From positions 744,001 through 808,000 of the forward strand of contig NZ_CP023315.3 of the NCBI RefSeq assembly GCF_002310375.3: a stretch of 64,000 nucleotides of DNA, given 5' to 3'. Of this stretch, positions 56,285 through 64,000 are shown one piece after another. The stretch is from Caulobacter vibrioides (GTDB lineage Bacteria > Pseudomonadota > Alphaproteobacteria > Caulobacterales > Caulobacteraceae). The notes beneath the pieces were generated by a model that was given only the letters and a program-made list of their open reading frames with translations, made no database searches and was not told the origin of the DNA. Position 1 is the first letter of the stretch. Every line of letters begins with the position of its first letter. The translations under genes and the position numbers were made by a program.

Positions 56285-56971
56285 TCACGTCGCATCGTGA
56301 AAGATCACCCCCAACGTCCGCCGCCTTCCGGCCCGCACCTCGCTGACCCCGTGCCGCAGCACCCGCCGATGCACGCCGCGCGTGCCTTCCGCCGGACGCT
56401 CCCGCACCGCGAAGATCACGCCTTCGCCCTGGCGCAGCGGCACCACCTGCGGCGCCGATTGCTGGCGGGGGCGCTGTTCGACGATCACGAACTCGCCGCC
56501 CTCGAAGTCGCGGCCGGGCTCGTCCAGCAGGAAGGCGGCCTGCAGCGGGAAGACGTGCTCGCCATAGAGGTCCTGGTGAAGGCAGTTGTAGTCGCCGGGG
56601 CCGTAGGTCAGCAGCAGGGGCGTGGGCCGCACCTGGCCCGCGTCGTGGCAGCGATCCAGCATCCCCGCCAGCGTCGGCGGAAAGCGGCGGTCCTCGCCCA
56701 GCCGCTCCGCCCAGCGGTTGGCGATCCCCGACAGCGGGCCGTAGAGACCCTCCCGCAGCCGCTGCACGACGTCGGGCAACGGATAGCTGAAATACTTGTA
56801 CTCGCCGCGCCCAAAGCCGTGGCGGGCCATGATCACCCGGCTGCGAAAGCCCTCGTCGCGGGGATAGAGGGCGGCGACGCCTTCGCAGGTCTCGGGCTTG
56901 AGGATCGGGCCGGTCAGGGCCCAGCCGCGGGCGTCCAGCTCGGCGGCGATGCGGGTCCAGTCGAGAGTCAC
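56285..56971 (-). CDS. 2OG-Fe(II) dioxygenase downstream of Ada
   Basis: A 228-residue 2-oxoglutarate/iron oxygenase. The metal ligands appear in 'CLHQDLYGEHVFPLQ' (HxD) and the distal His in 'GVHRRVLRHGVSEV', with 'RRRTLGVIFHD' as the 2OG-binding Arg region. It starts with 'MTLDWTRIAAELDARGWAL'. It is coupled to the Ada-type gene by a four-base overlap, so it may act on alkylated nucleic acid (AlkB-like demethylation) or a protein; the exact class within the superfamily cannot be fixed by eye. Confidence 0.85.
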   Translation of the reverse strand: MTLDWTRIAAELDARGWALTGPILKPETCEGVAALYPRDEGFRSRVIMARHGFGRGEYKYFSYPLPDVVQRLREGLYGPLSGIANRWAERLGEDRRFPPTLAGMLDRCHDAGQVRPTPLLLTYGPGDYNCLHQDLYGEHVFPLQAAFLLDEPGRDFEGGEFVIVEQRPRQQSAPQVVPLRQGEGVIFAVRERPAEGTRGVHRRVLRHGVSEVRAGRRRTLGVIFHDAT

Positions 56972-57693
56972 GCGGCCTCGCGCGCCAGCAGCGCACGCTT
57001 GCGCGCCACGCCCCAGCGATAGCCGGAGAGGCCGCCGTCCGACCGCACCACCCGGTGGCAGGGCGTGATCACCGCGAGCGGATTGGCCCCGCAGGCCTGA
57101 GCCACCGCGCGGAACGCCTTGGGCTGGCCGATGGCGTGGGCGATGTCGGCATAGGACACGGTGCGTCCGGCCGGGATCCGCCGCAGCGCCGCCCAGACGG
57201 CCTTCTGCAGGTCGGTGCCCAAGGCGTCGAGCGGCAGGTCGGGGCGCTGCTCGGGGTGGTCCACCAGGGTTGCGACCGCCGCGAGGTCGGCGGCCAGGCC
57301 CGCAGTGTCCGGGATCAGGCGGGCTTGTTTGAAGCGGGTCTCGAGGTCGCCGCGCAGGCTCTCGACATCGTCGCCCAGGGCCACGAGGCGAAGCCCGGCG
57401 TCCGAGCGGGCGATGAGCGCCAGGCCAAGGCTGGTCTCGACGACGCCCCAGCGCAGGGTCTCGCGGTCGAGGTCGGGCTTGCAGCGCAGACAGGCGCGCA
57501 GCCCCGCCGCCCTGGCCGCCTCGCGCGTGGCGTGGAAGTCGACGTTCTTGCGCAGCGGCCGTCCGCCACAGCTGGCCACGCAGTAGATGCCGGTGGTGCG
57601 CACGCCGATATAGAACGCGCCCTGGGCGGCGCGGTCCTTGGCGCGCAGGGCGTTCCAGCGGGCGTCGTCGTCGGGATAGGTCGGAGCGGTCAT
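56968..57693 (-). CDS. ada: Compact Ada: methyl-phosphotriester domain fused directly to MGMT domain
   Basis: A 241-residue protein that joins the Ada zinc domain (about 5-75; ligands C38, C42, C68, C71 in 'CVASCGGRP' and 'CLRCKPD') directly to an alkyltransferase domain (acceptor C212 in 'PCHRVV'). Escherichia coli Ada has an AraC-type helix-turn-helix between the two, about 354 residues in total; it is missing here. The protein could therefore repair phosphotriesters and O6-alkylguanine without acting as a transcription activator in the usual way. Its ribosome-binding site lies in a hairpin (57699-57720). It is followed by a 2OG-Fe(II) oxygenase. Confidence 0.92.
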   Translation of the reverse strand: MTAPTYPDDDARWNALRAKDRAAQGAFYIGVRTTGIYCVASCGGRPLRKNVDFHATREAARAAGLRACLRCKPDLDRETLRWGVVETSLGLALIARSDAGLRLVALGDDVESLRGDLETRFKQARLIPDTAGLAADLAAVATLVDHPEQRPDLPLDALGTDLQKAVWAALRRIPAGRTVSYADIAHAIGQPKAFRAVAQACGANPLAVITPCHRVVRSDGGLSGYRWGVARKRALLAREAA

Positions 57694-57698
57694 CGGAA

Positions 57699-57720
57699 GG
57701 TCTCCTTTCGTGAGGAGACC
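57699..57720 (-). promoter_or_regulatory. Hairpin sequestering the ada ribosome-binding site
   Basis: In the transcript GGTCTCCT and AGGAGACC pair perfectly around a six-base loop, five bases before the ATG. The 3' arm is the Shine-Dalgarno (AGGAG), so closing the stem should block translation. This suggests translational or temperature control of ada. Confidence 0.65.
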
Positions 57721-57791
57721 ATGCGCCAGGCCGCGTCCGGGATCATTCCGAACCTTGCGGCCCGCTACCCGGACGTGTCAGCAGTCGCGTC

Positions 57792-59150
57792 CTACCAGCC
57801 CACGGCGCGGCGACGCATCGGCGCGCGAATGAAGTCGGCGGGCGGATCGGCCTCGGCCAGTACGGCGTCGCGGATGGCGCGCGGCTCGCCGAACAGGTGG
57901 CCCTGGCCATAGCCGATGTCGAGGTCCAGCACCTCGGCGACCTGCTTCTCGGCCTCGACCTTCTCGACGATCACCTCGATGCCGTAGCGACGGGTGAGGG
58001 CGGCGAAGTCGCTGGCGTTCAGGTCGGGCAACGAGGCGATCACCAGCTTGCCGTCCTGCTCTTCCAGCTGGTCCAGCATCATCTGGGCGCCGACTTTCAG
58101 GAACTTCACGTCGGCGCGGGCCAGGTCCTGGAAGTCGACGTCCAGGTCGCTGACCTTGTCCAGGCTGAAGCTGAAGCCCAGGCTCGCCAGACGGGCCATG
58201 TGACGGGCCTCGACCGGGCCGCGACGCTCGAACGCCGCCTGGCCCAGCTCGAAGATCACCGCGCCGGCCAGATCCTTGTTGGCCTGCATGAACTCCAGGA
58301 ACTGCGGGAAGAACGTCTCATCGCTGAGGCTGGCCAGCGAGATGTTGCAGAAGATGCCCACCTTGCGGTCCTGCTTGGCCAAGCGGCGCACGATCTGCAC
58401 GCAGCGGAACAGCAAGAGGTTGTCGATGGCCGTCATCAGGCCCTCGGGCTCGGCCACCGCCAGATACTCGGCCGGCATCATCACGCGGCCGGTCTCGTCG
58501 CGCAGGCGTGAGAAGCTCTCGTAGAAGACCGTGCGGCGCTGGGGCAGGCTGACGATCGGCTGCAGATAGAGGTCGACGCGGTTCTCGGCCAGGGCGTCCT
58601 GCACCACCTGCAGCATGTGGCTGGCGTGCGGCGCGCGATCGCGGGCGCCGGTGCGGGCCGAGGCGGCGGCGACCTGGTGGGTCAGCTGGTGCTCCAGCCG
58701 GTCGTTCATCTGCTGGATCAGGTCCTCCAGCTGATGCACCTCGGTCGACAGCTCCTCGGAGCGGCGCTGGGCGTCGGCGGCGACGGTGTCGACGAGGTCG
58801 GTGACGCGGGCGTCGACCTTCTCGATCTGGTCCAGCAGGATGGCGTGGGCTTCGCGGATGGTGTCGATGTCGACGCGCAGGGCCGCGCCCATCAGCGCCT
58901 GGGCGATCAGGCCGTGGAACGCAAAGCACAGGCCCAGCGTGCCGATGAACGCCGAGACGCCCACGGACGGCGTCGCTCCCGTTCTCAAGAGGAACAGGGA
59001 GACAAGCAAAGCCAGACAGAGATAAGCGCCCGTCAAGAGCGCCAGCATCAGCCTACGCATAAACCGTCCACACGAATCGTTACACGCAATCAGACCGGTC
59101 CCGGCCTGAAGAGTCGAATAGATTAACGACCCTGCGCCATTCCGTCCCAA
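57792..59150 (-). CDS. tipF: TipF, flagellar c-di-GMP receptor (degenerate EAL)
   Basis: A 452-residue membrane protein: two N-terminal helices (about 33-55 and 64-88), a coiled coil (about 90-160) and a C-terminal degenerate EAL domain (about 185-435). Glu211 in 'VFYESFSRL' is the remnant of the EAL glutamate and the residue known to matter for c-di-GMP binding by Caulobacter TipF. TipF recruits flagellar switch proteins at the new pole and is degraded when c-di-GMP is low. The TTG start at 59150 gives the known numbering; ATG 59060 is an alternative. The catalytic motifs for phosphodiesterase activity are not intact. Confidence 0.93.
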   Translation of the reverse strand: MGRNGAGSLIYSTLQAGTGLIACNDSCGRFMRRLMLALLTGAYLCLALLVSLFLLRTGATPSVGVSAFIGTLGLCFAFHGLIAQALMGAALRVDIDTIREAHAILLDQIEKVDARVTDLVDTVAADAQRRSEELSTEVHQLEDLIQQMNDRLEHQLTHQVAAASARTGARDRAPHASHMLQVVQDALAENRVDLYLQPIVSLPQRRTVFYESFSRLRDETGRVMMPAEYLAVAEPEGLMTAIDNLLLFRCVQIVRRLAKQDRKVGIFCNISLASLSDETFFPQFLEFMQANKDLAGAVIFELGQAAFERRGPVEARHMARLASLGFSFSLDKVSDLDVDFQDLARADVKFLKVGAQMMLDQLEEQDGKLVIASLPDLNASDFAALTRRYGIEVIVEKVEAEKQVAEVLDLDIGYGQGHLFGEPRAIRDAVLAEADPPADFIRAPMRRRAVGW

Positions 59151-59216
59151 GATCCCTTAAGTCGCCAGCATAACCCGGAACGAAGGGATCGCTGAATCGA
59201 CATCGGCCGCTTCGAC

Positions 59217-59232
59217 TGATAATCGTTCGCAA
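59217..59232. promoter_or_regulatory. Candidate Fur-type site upstream of feoAB
   Basis: The minus strand reads TTGCGAACGATTATCA, close to the alphaproteobacterial Fur-type site with TTGCGAA and GATTxTCA halves. It is 125 bases upstream of feoA, with the palindromic repeat in between, so it is only a weak candidate for iron control. Confidence 0.35.
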
Positions 59233-59234
59233 TC

Positions 59235-59303
59235 CTAGAGCGTGACGCCGAAGGTAGGAACCGGTTTCGGCGCTCGTCACGCTCTAAGTGTTTGATTTAG
59301 AGC
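59235..59303. repeat. 69-bp palindromic intergenic repeat, copy B
   Basis: Reverse-oriented near-identical copy of the segment at 3412-3480 (only a few differing bases). A further pair TAGAGCCTTG / CAAGGCTCTA (59298-59349) extends the structure towards feoA. Confidence 0.85.
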
Positions 59304-59357
59304 CTTGTTATCGTGTCGAAACGATTTCGTTCTGACGCGCAAGGCTCTAGCGGAGCC

Positions 59358-59681
59358 ATGATGTCCGAAGCGTTCGTTTTGTCGCCTGAATTCAATCCCG
59401 CCGAGACCGCGTCGGGCGTGCGCTCCCTGGCCACCGCCGGCCCAGGCCAGCGCGGCGTGATCGTCCGTGTCACCGGCCATAGCGGCGCGGCCGAGGCGGT
59501 GGAGGCCGAGGAGCTGGAGCGCCGTCTGCTGGAGATGGGCTTCGTCGAAGGCGCGTCGATCGAGGTGCTGCACGAGGGCCTGTTCGGTCGCGATCCGATC
59601 GCCGTGCGGGTGGACGACACCCGCGTGGCCCTGCGCCGCCGCGAGGCCGGCGCGATCAGCGTGAAATTCGACGGACTGTAA
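59358..59681 (+). CDS. feoA: FeoA ferrous iron transport accessory protein
   Basis: A 107-residue cytoplasmic SH3-like FeoA protein: 'RGVIVRVTGHSG', 'LERRLLEMGFVEGASIEVLHEGLFGRDPIAVRVDDTRVALRRREA' (in part) is the typical domain. It supports FeoB-mediated Fe2+ uptake. The start MMSEAF at 59358 is preferred; ATG 59313 would add repeat-derived residues. feoB follows after four bases. Confidence 0.93.
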   Translation: MMSEAFVLSPEFNPAETASGVRSLATAGPGQRGVIVRVTGHSGAAEAVEAEELERRLLEMGFVEGASIEVLHEGLFGRDPIAVRVDDTRVALRRREAGAISVKFDGL

Positions 59682-59685
59682 GACC

Positions 59686-61581
59686 TTGACCCCCGATTCC
59701 GGCGCCGCTGCGCCCCCTATCGCCGACACCGCCCGGATCGCCCTGGTCGGCAATCCCAATTCCGGCAAGACCGCGCTGTTCAACGCCCTGACCGGCAGCC
59801 GCCAGAAGGTGGCCAACTACGCGGGCGTGACGGTGGAGCGCAAAGAGGGCGTGCTGACCGCGCCCAGCGGCCGTCAGATCCGCGTGCTGGACCTGCCCGG
59901 CACCTATTCCTTGCGCGCCCGCAGCCCCGACGAGGTGGTGACCCGCGACGCGGTGCTGGGCAAGCTGGCCGGCGAGGACGCCCCCCAGGCCCTGGTCTGC
60001 GTGGCCGACGCCACCAATCTGCGGCTGGTGCTACGCCTGGCCCTGGAGCTGAAGCAGGTGGGCCGCCCGTTCGTGCTGGCCCTCAACATGTTCGACATCG
60101 CCCAGCGCCAGGGTCTGCGCATCGATGTCGAGCGCCTGCAGGCCGAGATCGGCGCGCCGATCGTCACCACGGTGGCCACCCGCAAGCGCGGCCTGCCCGA
60201 GCTGCTCGACAAGGTTGAGGCCCTGGTCGACCGCGACGCCCTGTCCGGCGACAATGTCTGGCACGAGCCCAGCCCCGCCGAGATCCGCGCCGCCCACGCC
60301 GAGGCCCAGCGCATCTTCAAGCTCTGCGTCAAGCCGCCCGAGCGGCCCGACACCATGACCGGCAAGATCGACGACGTGCTGCTGCACCCGGTGGCGGGTC
60401 TGGCGATCCTTCTGGGTCTGTTGTTCGTGATGTTCCAGGCGGTGTTCACCTGGGCGACCCCCGCGATGGATGTCATCGACGGCGGCTTTGCGGCCCTGAT
60501 CGAGCTGACCAACACGCGTCTGCCGCAGGGGCTTTTGACCAGCTTCATCGCCGACGGCCTGATCGCCGGCGTCGGCAGCGTGCTGGTGTTCCTGCCGCAG
60601 ATCCTGATCCTGTTCTTCTTCATCCTGCTGTTGGAAGACAGCGGCTACATGTCCCGCGCGGCCTTCCTGATGGACAAGATCATGGGGGGCGCGGGCCTGC
60701 ACGGCCGGGCGTTCATCCCGCTGCTCAGCAGCTTCGCCTGCGCCATCCCCGGCATCATGTCGACGCGGGTGATCGACAACCGTCAGGACCGCCTGACCAC
60801 GATCCTGGTCGCGCCGCTGATGACCTGCTCGGCGCGGATTCCCGTCTACACCCTGATCATCGGCGCCTTCATTCCCAACCAGACGGTCTGGGGCGTGCTG
60901 TCGCTGCAGGGCCTGGTGATGTTTGGCCTCTACGCCAGCGGCATCGTCAGCGCGCTCCTGGTGTCATTCGTGATCCGGCGCGTGTTCTGGCGCGGCGCGG
61001 TCGAGCCCTTCATGATGGAGCTGCCGACCTATCGCTGGCCCGAGCCGCGCAACGTCCTGATGAACCTGTGGACCCGGGCCCGGATCTTCATCAGCCGGGC
61101 CGGCCGGATCATCATGCCGCTGATGGTTCTGGTCTGGGTGCTGTCGACCTTCCCCTATCCGCCCGAGGGCGCGACGGGGCCGGCCATCGACTATTCCATC
61201 GCCGGACAGCTGGGCCAGTTCCTGGCCCCGCTGATGGCCCCGATCGGCTTCAACTGGCAGATGACCGTGGCCCTGATCCCCGGCATGGCCGCGCGCGAAG
61301 TGGCCGTGGCCGTGCTGGGCACCGTCTATGCGGTCGGCGGCGAGGACGGCGAGACCGGCGCCCTGTCGACCTTGCTGAAGAACCAGTGGTCGCTGGCCAG
61401 CGCCCTCTCGTTCCTGGCCTGGTACGTCTTCGCCCCGCAGTGCCTTCCCACCCTGGGCGTGGTCAAGCGCGAGACCAACAGCTGGGTCTGGCCGACGGTG
61501 ATGTTCGTCTACATGGTGGCCCTGGCCTATATCGCGGCCTTCATCACCTACCACGTCGCCGTGGCGCTGGGGGCGGGCTAA
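59686..61581 (+). CDS. feoB: FeoB ferrous iron transporter
   Basis: A 631-residue Fe2+ transporter. The N-terminal GTPase has G1 'GNPNSGKT' (residues 22-29), G3 'DLPGTY' and G4-like 'NMFD', followed by a GDI-like helical part (to about 225), then 8-10 membrane helices from residue 227 on with the Gate motifs ('LEDSGYMSRAAFLMDKIMGGAGLHGRAFIPLLSSFACAIPGI', in pattern). TTG start at 59686, four bases after feoA. It lacks a separate FeoC. Iron uptake here probably complements the TonB receptor at 21708. Confidence 0.96.
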   Translation: MTPDSGAAAPPIADTARIALVGNPNSGKTALFNALTGSRQKVANYAGVTVERKEGVLTAPSGRQIRVLDLPGTYSLRARSPDEVVTRDAVLGKLAGEDAPQALVCVADATNLRLVLRLALELKQVGRPFVLALNMFDIAQRQGLRIDVERLQAEIGAPIVTTVATRKRGLPELLDKVEALVDRDALSGDNVWHEPSPAEIRAAHAEAQRIFKLCVKPPERPDTMTGKIDDVLLHPVAGLAILLGLLFVMFQAVFTWATPAMDVIDGGFAALIELTNTRLPQGLLTSFIADGLIAGVGSVLVFLPQILILFFFILLLEDSGYMSRAAFLMDKIMGGAGLHGRAFIPLLSSFACAIPGIMSTRVIDNRQDRLTTILVAPLMTCSARIPVYTLIIGAFIPNQTVWGVLSLQGLVMFGLYASGIVSALLVSFVIRRVFWRGAVEPFMMELPTYRWPEPRNVLMNLWTRARIFISRAGRIIMPLMVLVWVLSTFPYPPEGATGPAIDYSIAGQLGQFLAPLMAPIGFNWQMTVALIPGMAAREVAVAVLGTVYAVGGEDGETGALSTLLKNQWSLASALSFLAWYVFAPQCLPTLGVVKRETNSWVWPTVMFVYMVALAYIAAFITYHVAVALGAG

Positions 61582-61624
61582 GGGCTCTCCCCCCGCCTCA
61601 TCCCGGCCTGGTCACCTTACGCGA

Positions 61625-63241
61625 TCACGTGCCGAACTGGGTGAAGGGCACGCGGTTGAAGAACGCCCGCTCGGCGCCGCGCGGGTCGTCCTCTAGGCGC
61701 GAGACGGTGTCGAACACCATCGTCTGGCGGCGGGGCAGGGTGTAGGGCTCCCACTTTGGCAGGGCGCCGCCATTGGGATCGCCGGTGCGGGCGAAGGCGA
61801 TGAAGGCGTCGCTCATGGTGTTGGACATCGCCACCGAGTCCGGCCCCGTCCCGACGATCGAGCCCTTGGCGTCCAGCGTGCCGAACACCAGGCCGATGTC
61901 GATGGTGTGCGGCGCGCCGAAGATCCCGCCCTGGATCGGCGAGCGCCAGTTGACCTGATAGGCGAAAGCCGGCGCGCCGGCCCTGGCCCGCTCCTCGTCC
62001 TGGATGATCGCCGCCTTCCACGAGCGCCCCGCCGTGGACGCGGCGAAGAACACGTCGGCCGGCGAGTAATTCGGATAGGTCTGGCGGTAGAAGGCCACCA
62101 CCGTCTCGGGATCGATGTCGATGCGGGCGTTGAACTGCCCCGGCAGGCGGGCGATCACCTCGTCCCAGGTCTGGGGGAAGCTCTTGGCGTCCCAGCCGAT
62201 GAAGCCCTTGGTCTCGTCGTGGGTGTTGCCGACCATCATCGGGACCGACAGGCTCTGGGGCGCGGCGTCGGGGAAGAACGGGTGACGGGTCAGCGACCGC
62301 TGGTCCAGCACCGGACCCACATAGACCCCGCCCGAGCCGGCGATCGGATCGACCGCCTTCAGCCCCGCCAGCATCTCGGCGGCGGGCAGGGCGCGCAGGG
62401 CGGCCAGGTCCTTGATCCCCAGCTTGTCGAGGAAGGCTTTGGCGCGCTTGGTGGCGTTGAACGGGCCGCCGACCGTCACCTGCTGGCCGCTCATGGTGGC
62501 GGCGCGGTGGAACAGGCCCTTGGCGCTGGGCATGGCCATCAGGGTGGCGATCTTGGCCCCGCCGCCCGACTGGCCAAACAGCATGACCCGCTCGGGATCG
62601 CCGCCGAAGGCCGCGATATTGTCCCGCACCCATTGCAGGGCCAGCACCAGATCCAGCTGGCCGACATTGCCGCTGTCGGCCACCGAGGCGTCGTTGAACA
62701 GGCGGGCGAGATACAGATAGCCAAAGGCGTTCAGGCGGTGGTTGACGGTCACCACCACGACATCGCCGCGCTTGGCGAGCTTGGTTCCCTCGTACCAGGG
62801 GCTGGCCCCAGACCCGCCGTTATAGGCGCCGCCGTGGATGTAGAACATCACCGGCCGCTTGGCCCCGTCAGCCAGGCCGGTCTTCCGCGCGGCCTTGGCC
62901 GGGGTCCAGACATTGAGGAACAGGCAGTCTTCGGAGAGGGTCTCACCCTCCTCGCCCTTGCCGGTCTGCATCGAGGCCGGACCATAGGCCAGGGCGTCCT
63001 TGACCTCGGTCCAGGGCTGGGGCCGCACCGGCGGCATGAACCGCCGCGCCCCGCCGGTGTCGGCGCCGTAGCGCAGGCCCTTGAAGACGCTGACGCCGTC
63101 CTGGACGTAGCCGCGCACCTTGCCGTTGGTGGTCGCCACCACCGGCGAGCGCGCCTCGGCCGCGACGCCCGCGCGGGGCAGGGCGGCGTAGGCGCTCAGC
63201 GCGGCTGCGCCGGTGATCAGCGTGCGGCGGGTGGCGGTCAT
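61625..63241 (-). CDS. Type B carboxylesterase, Tat/Sec exported
   Basis: A 538-residue carboxylesterase with a twin-arginine-like N-terminus ('TATRRTLITGAAALSAYAAL'). The nucleophile elbow 'LFGQSGGGAKIATLM' carries the serine, and 'LSEDCLFLNVWTP' is the family signature with the conserved Cys. The Glu and His of the triad are expected near 'GNTHDETKG' and at the C-terminal third ('DIGLVFG' region). It hydrolyses ester bonds of small or lipophilic substrates, probably in the periplasm. It is convergent with feoB. Confidence 0.9.
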   Translation of the reverse strand: MTATRRTLITGAAALSAYAALPRAGVAAEARSPVVATTNGKVRGYVQDGVSVFKGLRYGADTGGARRFMPPVRPQPWTEVKDALAYGPASMQTGKGEEGETLSEDCLFLNVWTPAKAARKTGLADGAKRPVMFYIHGGAYNGGSGASPWYEGTKLAKRGDVVVVTVNHRLNAFGYLYLARLFNDASVADSGNVGQLDLVLALQWVRDNIAAFGGDPERVMLFGQSGGGAKIATLMAMPSAKGLFHRAATMSGQQVTVGGPFNATKRAKAFLDKLGIKDLAALRALPAAEMLAGLKAVDPIAGSGGVYVGPVLDQRSLTRHPFFPDAAPQSLSVPMMVGNTHDETKGFIGWDAKSFPQTWDEVIARLPGQFNARIDIDPETVVAFYRQTYPNYSPADVFFAASTAGRSWKAAIIQDEERARAGAPAFAYQVNWRSPIQGGIFGAPHTIDIGLVFGTLDAKGSIVGTGPDSVAMSNTMSDAFIAFARTGDPNGGALPKWEPYTLPRRQTMVFDTVSRLEDDPRGAERAFFNRVPFTQFGT

Positions 63242-63326
63242 CGGGCTTCCTCCGGCGCTTTCTGACGAGCGGTCCGAAGCGGTATCACGGGTGACACCGG
63301 TGACAATCCCTTTGTTGGCCCTCGGA

Positions 63327-64000
63327 CTAGCCCAGAGACTTCACCGCCGCCGCGTGCGCCTTGATCACCGCCAGGGTCGAGGTGTCGGCGTCGAACACGC
63401 CGAACAGGCCCTGTTCCTCCTGGGGCGGATCGCCGACATAGCTCTTGTCGCCCTTCTTGAACCAGGCGTCCGGCTGCTGGGCGCGGCCCTCGCCGTTCCA
63501 GGCCCAGAAGTTGACGCCGGCGGTCGGTCCCCCGGCCTTCATGTCGGCCAGGGCCAGGTCCAGCATCGTCCTGTAGAAGCGGTCGCGATAGGTGGTCGGC
63601 GAGCCGGGCGCGAACTGGCGGCCGTCGCGGATCAGGCCGAACTCCTCGATGGTCAGCGGCTTGTTCAGGCGCTTGGCCAGGGCGATGTGCTGGGCGACAT
63701 AGTCGCGGCACTTCTGCTCGCCGGCCTCATAGGTCGAGGGCTGGTCGGTCATGCTGATCCAGCCCCAGTTGTTGGGCCAGATGTGGATGGTCATGTAGTC
63801 GATCACCGGCGGGGCGTGGGCGTCGACGACGCACGACTCCAGGCCCATGCAGCCCATGGTCCCCTCGCTGCCGGTGCTGACCAGATGCTGGTTGTCCAGG
63901 CGCTTGATCAGGCTGGCGGTGTCGCGGATCCAGGCCTGGTAGGCGGGCATGTTGCTCTGGCCAAAGGCGTCCGAGCCGGCGGGGCGCGGCTCGTTGGCCA
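63327..64000 (-). CDS. GH5-type glycoside hydrolase (beta-mannanase-like), truncated by window edge
   Basis: The visible C-terminal 224 codons belong to a clan GH-A glycosidase of GH5/mannanase type. The acid/base NEP motif is at the very edge ('ANEPRPAG'), and the nucleophile Glu lies in 'LTIEEFGLI'. 'VIDYMTIHIWPNNWGW', 'GVNFWAWNGEGR' and 'YRDRFYRTML' fit the barrel. The N-terminus and any signal peptide lie beyond position 64000. It probably degrades mannan-like or related plant polysaccharide. The gene ends at 63327, before the carboxylesterase. Confidence 0.85.
   Translation of the reverse strand, partial: ANEPRPAGSDAFGQSNMPAYQAWIRDTASLIKRLDNQHLVSTGSEGTMGCMGLESCVVDAHAPPVIDYMTIHIWPNNWGWISMTDQPSTYEAGEQKCRDYVAQHIALAKRLNKPLTIEEFGLIRDGRQFAPGSPTTYRDRFYRTMLDLALADMKAGGPTAGVNFWAWNGEGRAQQPDAWFKKGDKSYVGDPPQEEQGLFGVFDADTSTLAVIKAHAAAVKSLG

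Overview
The window is a high-GC alphaproteobacterial chromosome segment, almost certainly Caulobacter (C. crescentus/vibrioides or a close relative). The strongest markers are a recognisable TipF (flagellar c-di-GMP receptor, with the degenerate-EAL glutamate at residue 211), CdnL ending in Ala-Ala, an ECF sigma factor/ChrR pair, groESL with a CIRCE element, DUF5690 and UrcA families, and many short palindromic intergenic repeats. Coding density is high, and most long open frames are out-of-frame shadows of GC-rich genes.

Layout. 1-7.4 kb: ECF sigma/ChrR pair, an S41-type protease, a DUF5690 transporter and a three-PAS hybrid kinase. 7.4-16 kb: cdnL, fdxA, a GGDEF-EAL enzyme, an S4 RNA-binding protein coupled to a Suv3-like helicase, and a second hybrid kinase. 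16-21 kb: a ChaN-like protein, an amidohydrolase, an O6-alkylguanine transferase, a DUF3617 protein and rpmB. 21-27 kb: a TonB-dependent receptor, cspA and a string of very small genes, then two UrcA genes with matching leader hairpins. 27-33.8 kb: a phytase-like esterase, cobT, DUF1328, DUF3089 and a striking secreted repeat protein. 33.8-37 kb: groESL. 37-42.4 kb: a second alkylguanine transferase, an acyl-CoA dehydrogenase, a GNAT and two tandem EAL-like proteins. 42.6-51.5 kb: mutL, two tandem TraB/GumN proteins, a DUF559 nuclease inside inverted repeats, a DUF3035 lipoprotein, lspA and ileS. 51.7-57.7 kb: an HtrA-like protease, maoC-ribF, a HAD phosphatase, NnrU and a compact Ada with a 2OG-Fe(II) oxygenase. 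57.8-64 kb: tipF, feoAB, a carboxylesterase and a truncated GH5 glycosidase.

Common themes are c-di-GMP signalling (GGDEF-EAL, TipF, two EAL-like paralogs), alkylation repair (three MGMT domains and a 2OG oxygenase), envelope and metal homeostasis (TonB receptor, FeoAB, LspA, DUF3035), and stress control (ECF sigma/ChrR, CIRCE, CspA, CdnL). The most novel-looking items are the 352-residue secreted protein combining alveolin-like Val/Glu/Lys repeats with five CxxxC units (31646-32704), the DUF559 gene bounded by ~60-bp inverted repeats, the shared hairpin leader of the two UrcA genes, the hairpin that covers the ada ribosome-binding site, and the tandem degenerate EAL-like pair. All gene-level calls come from reading the sequence; no database search was possible.
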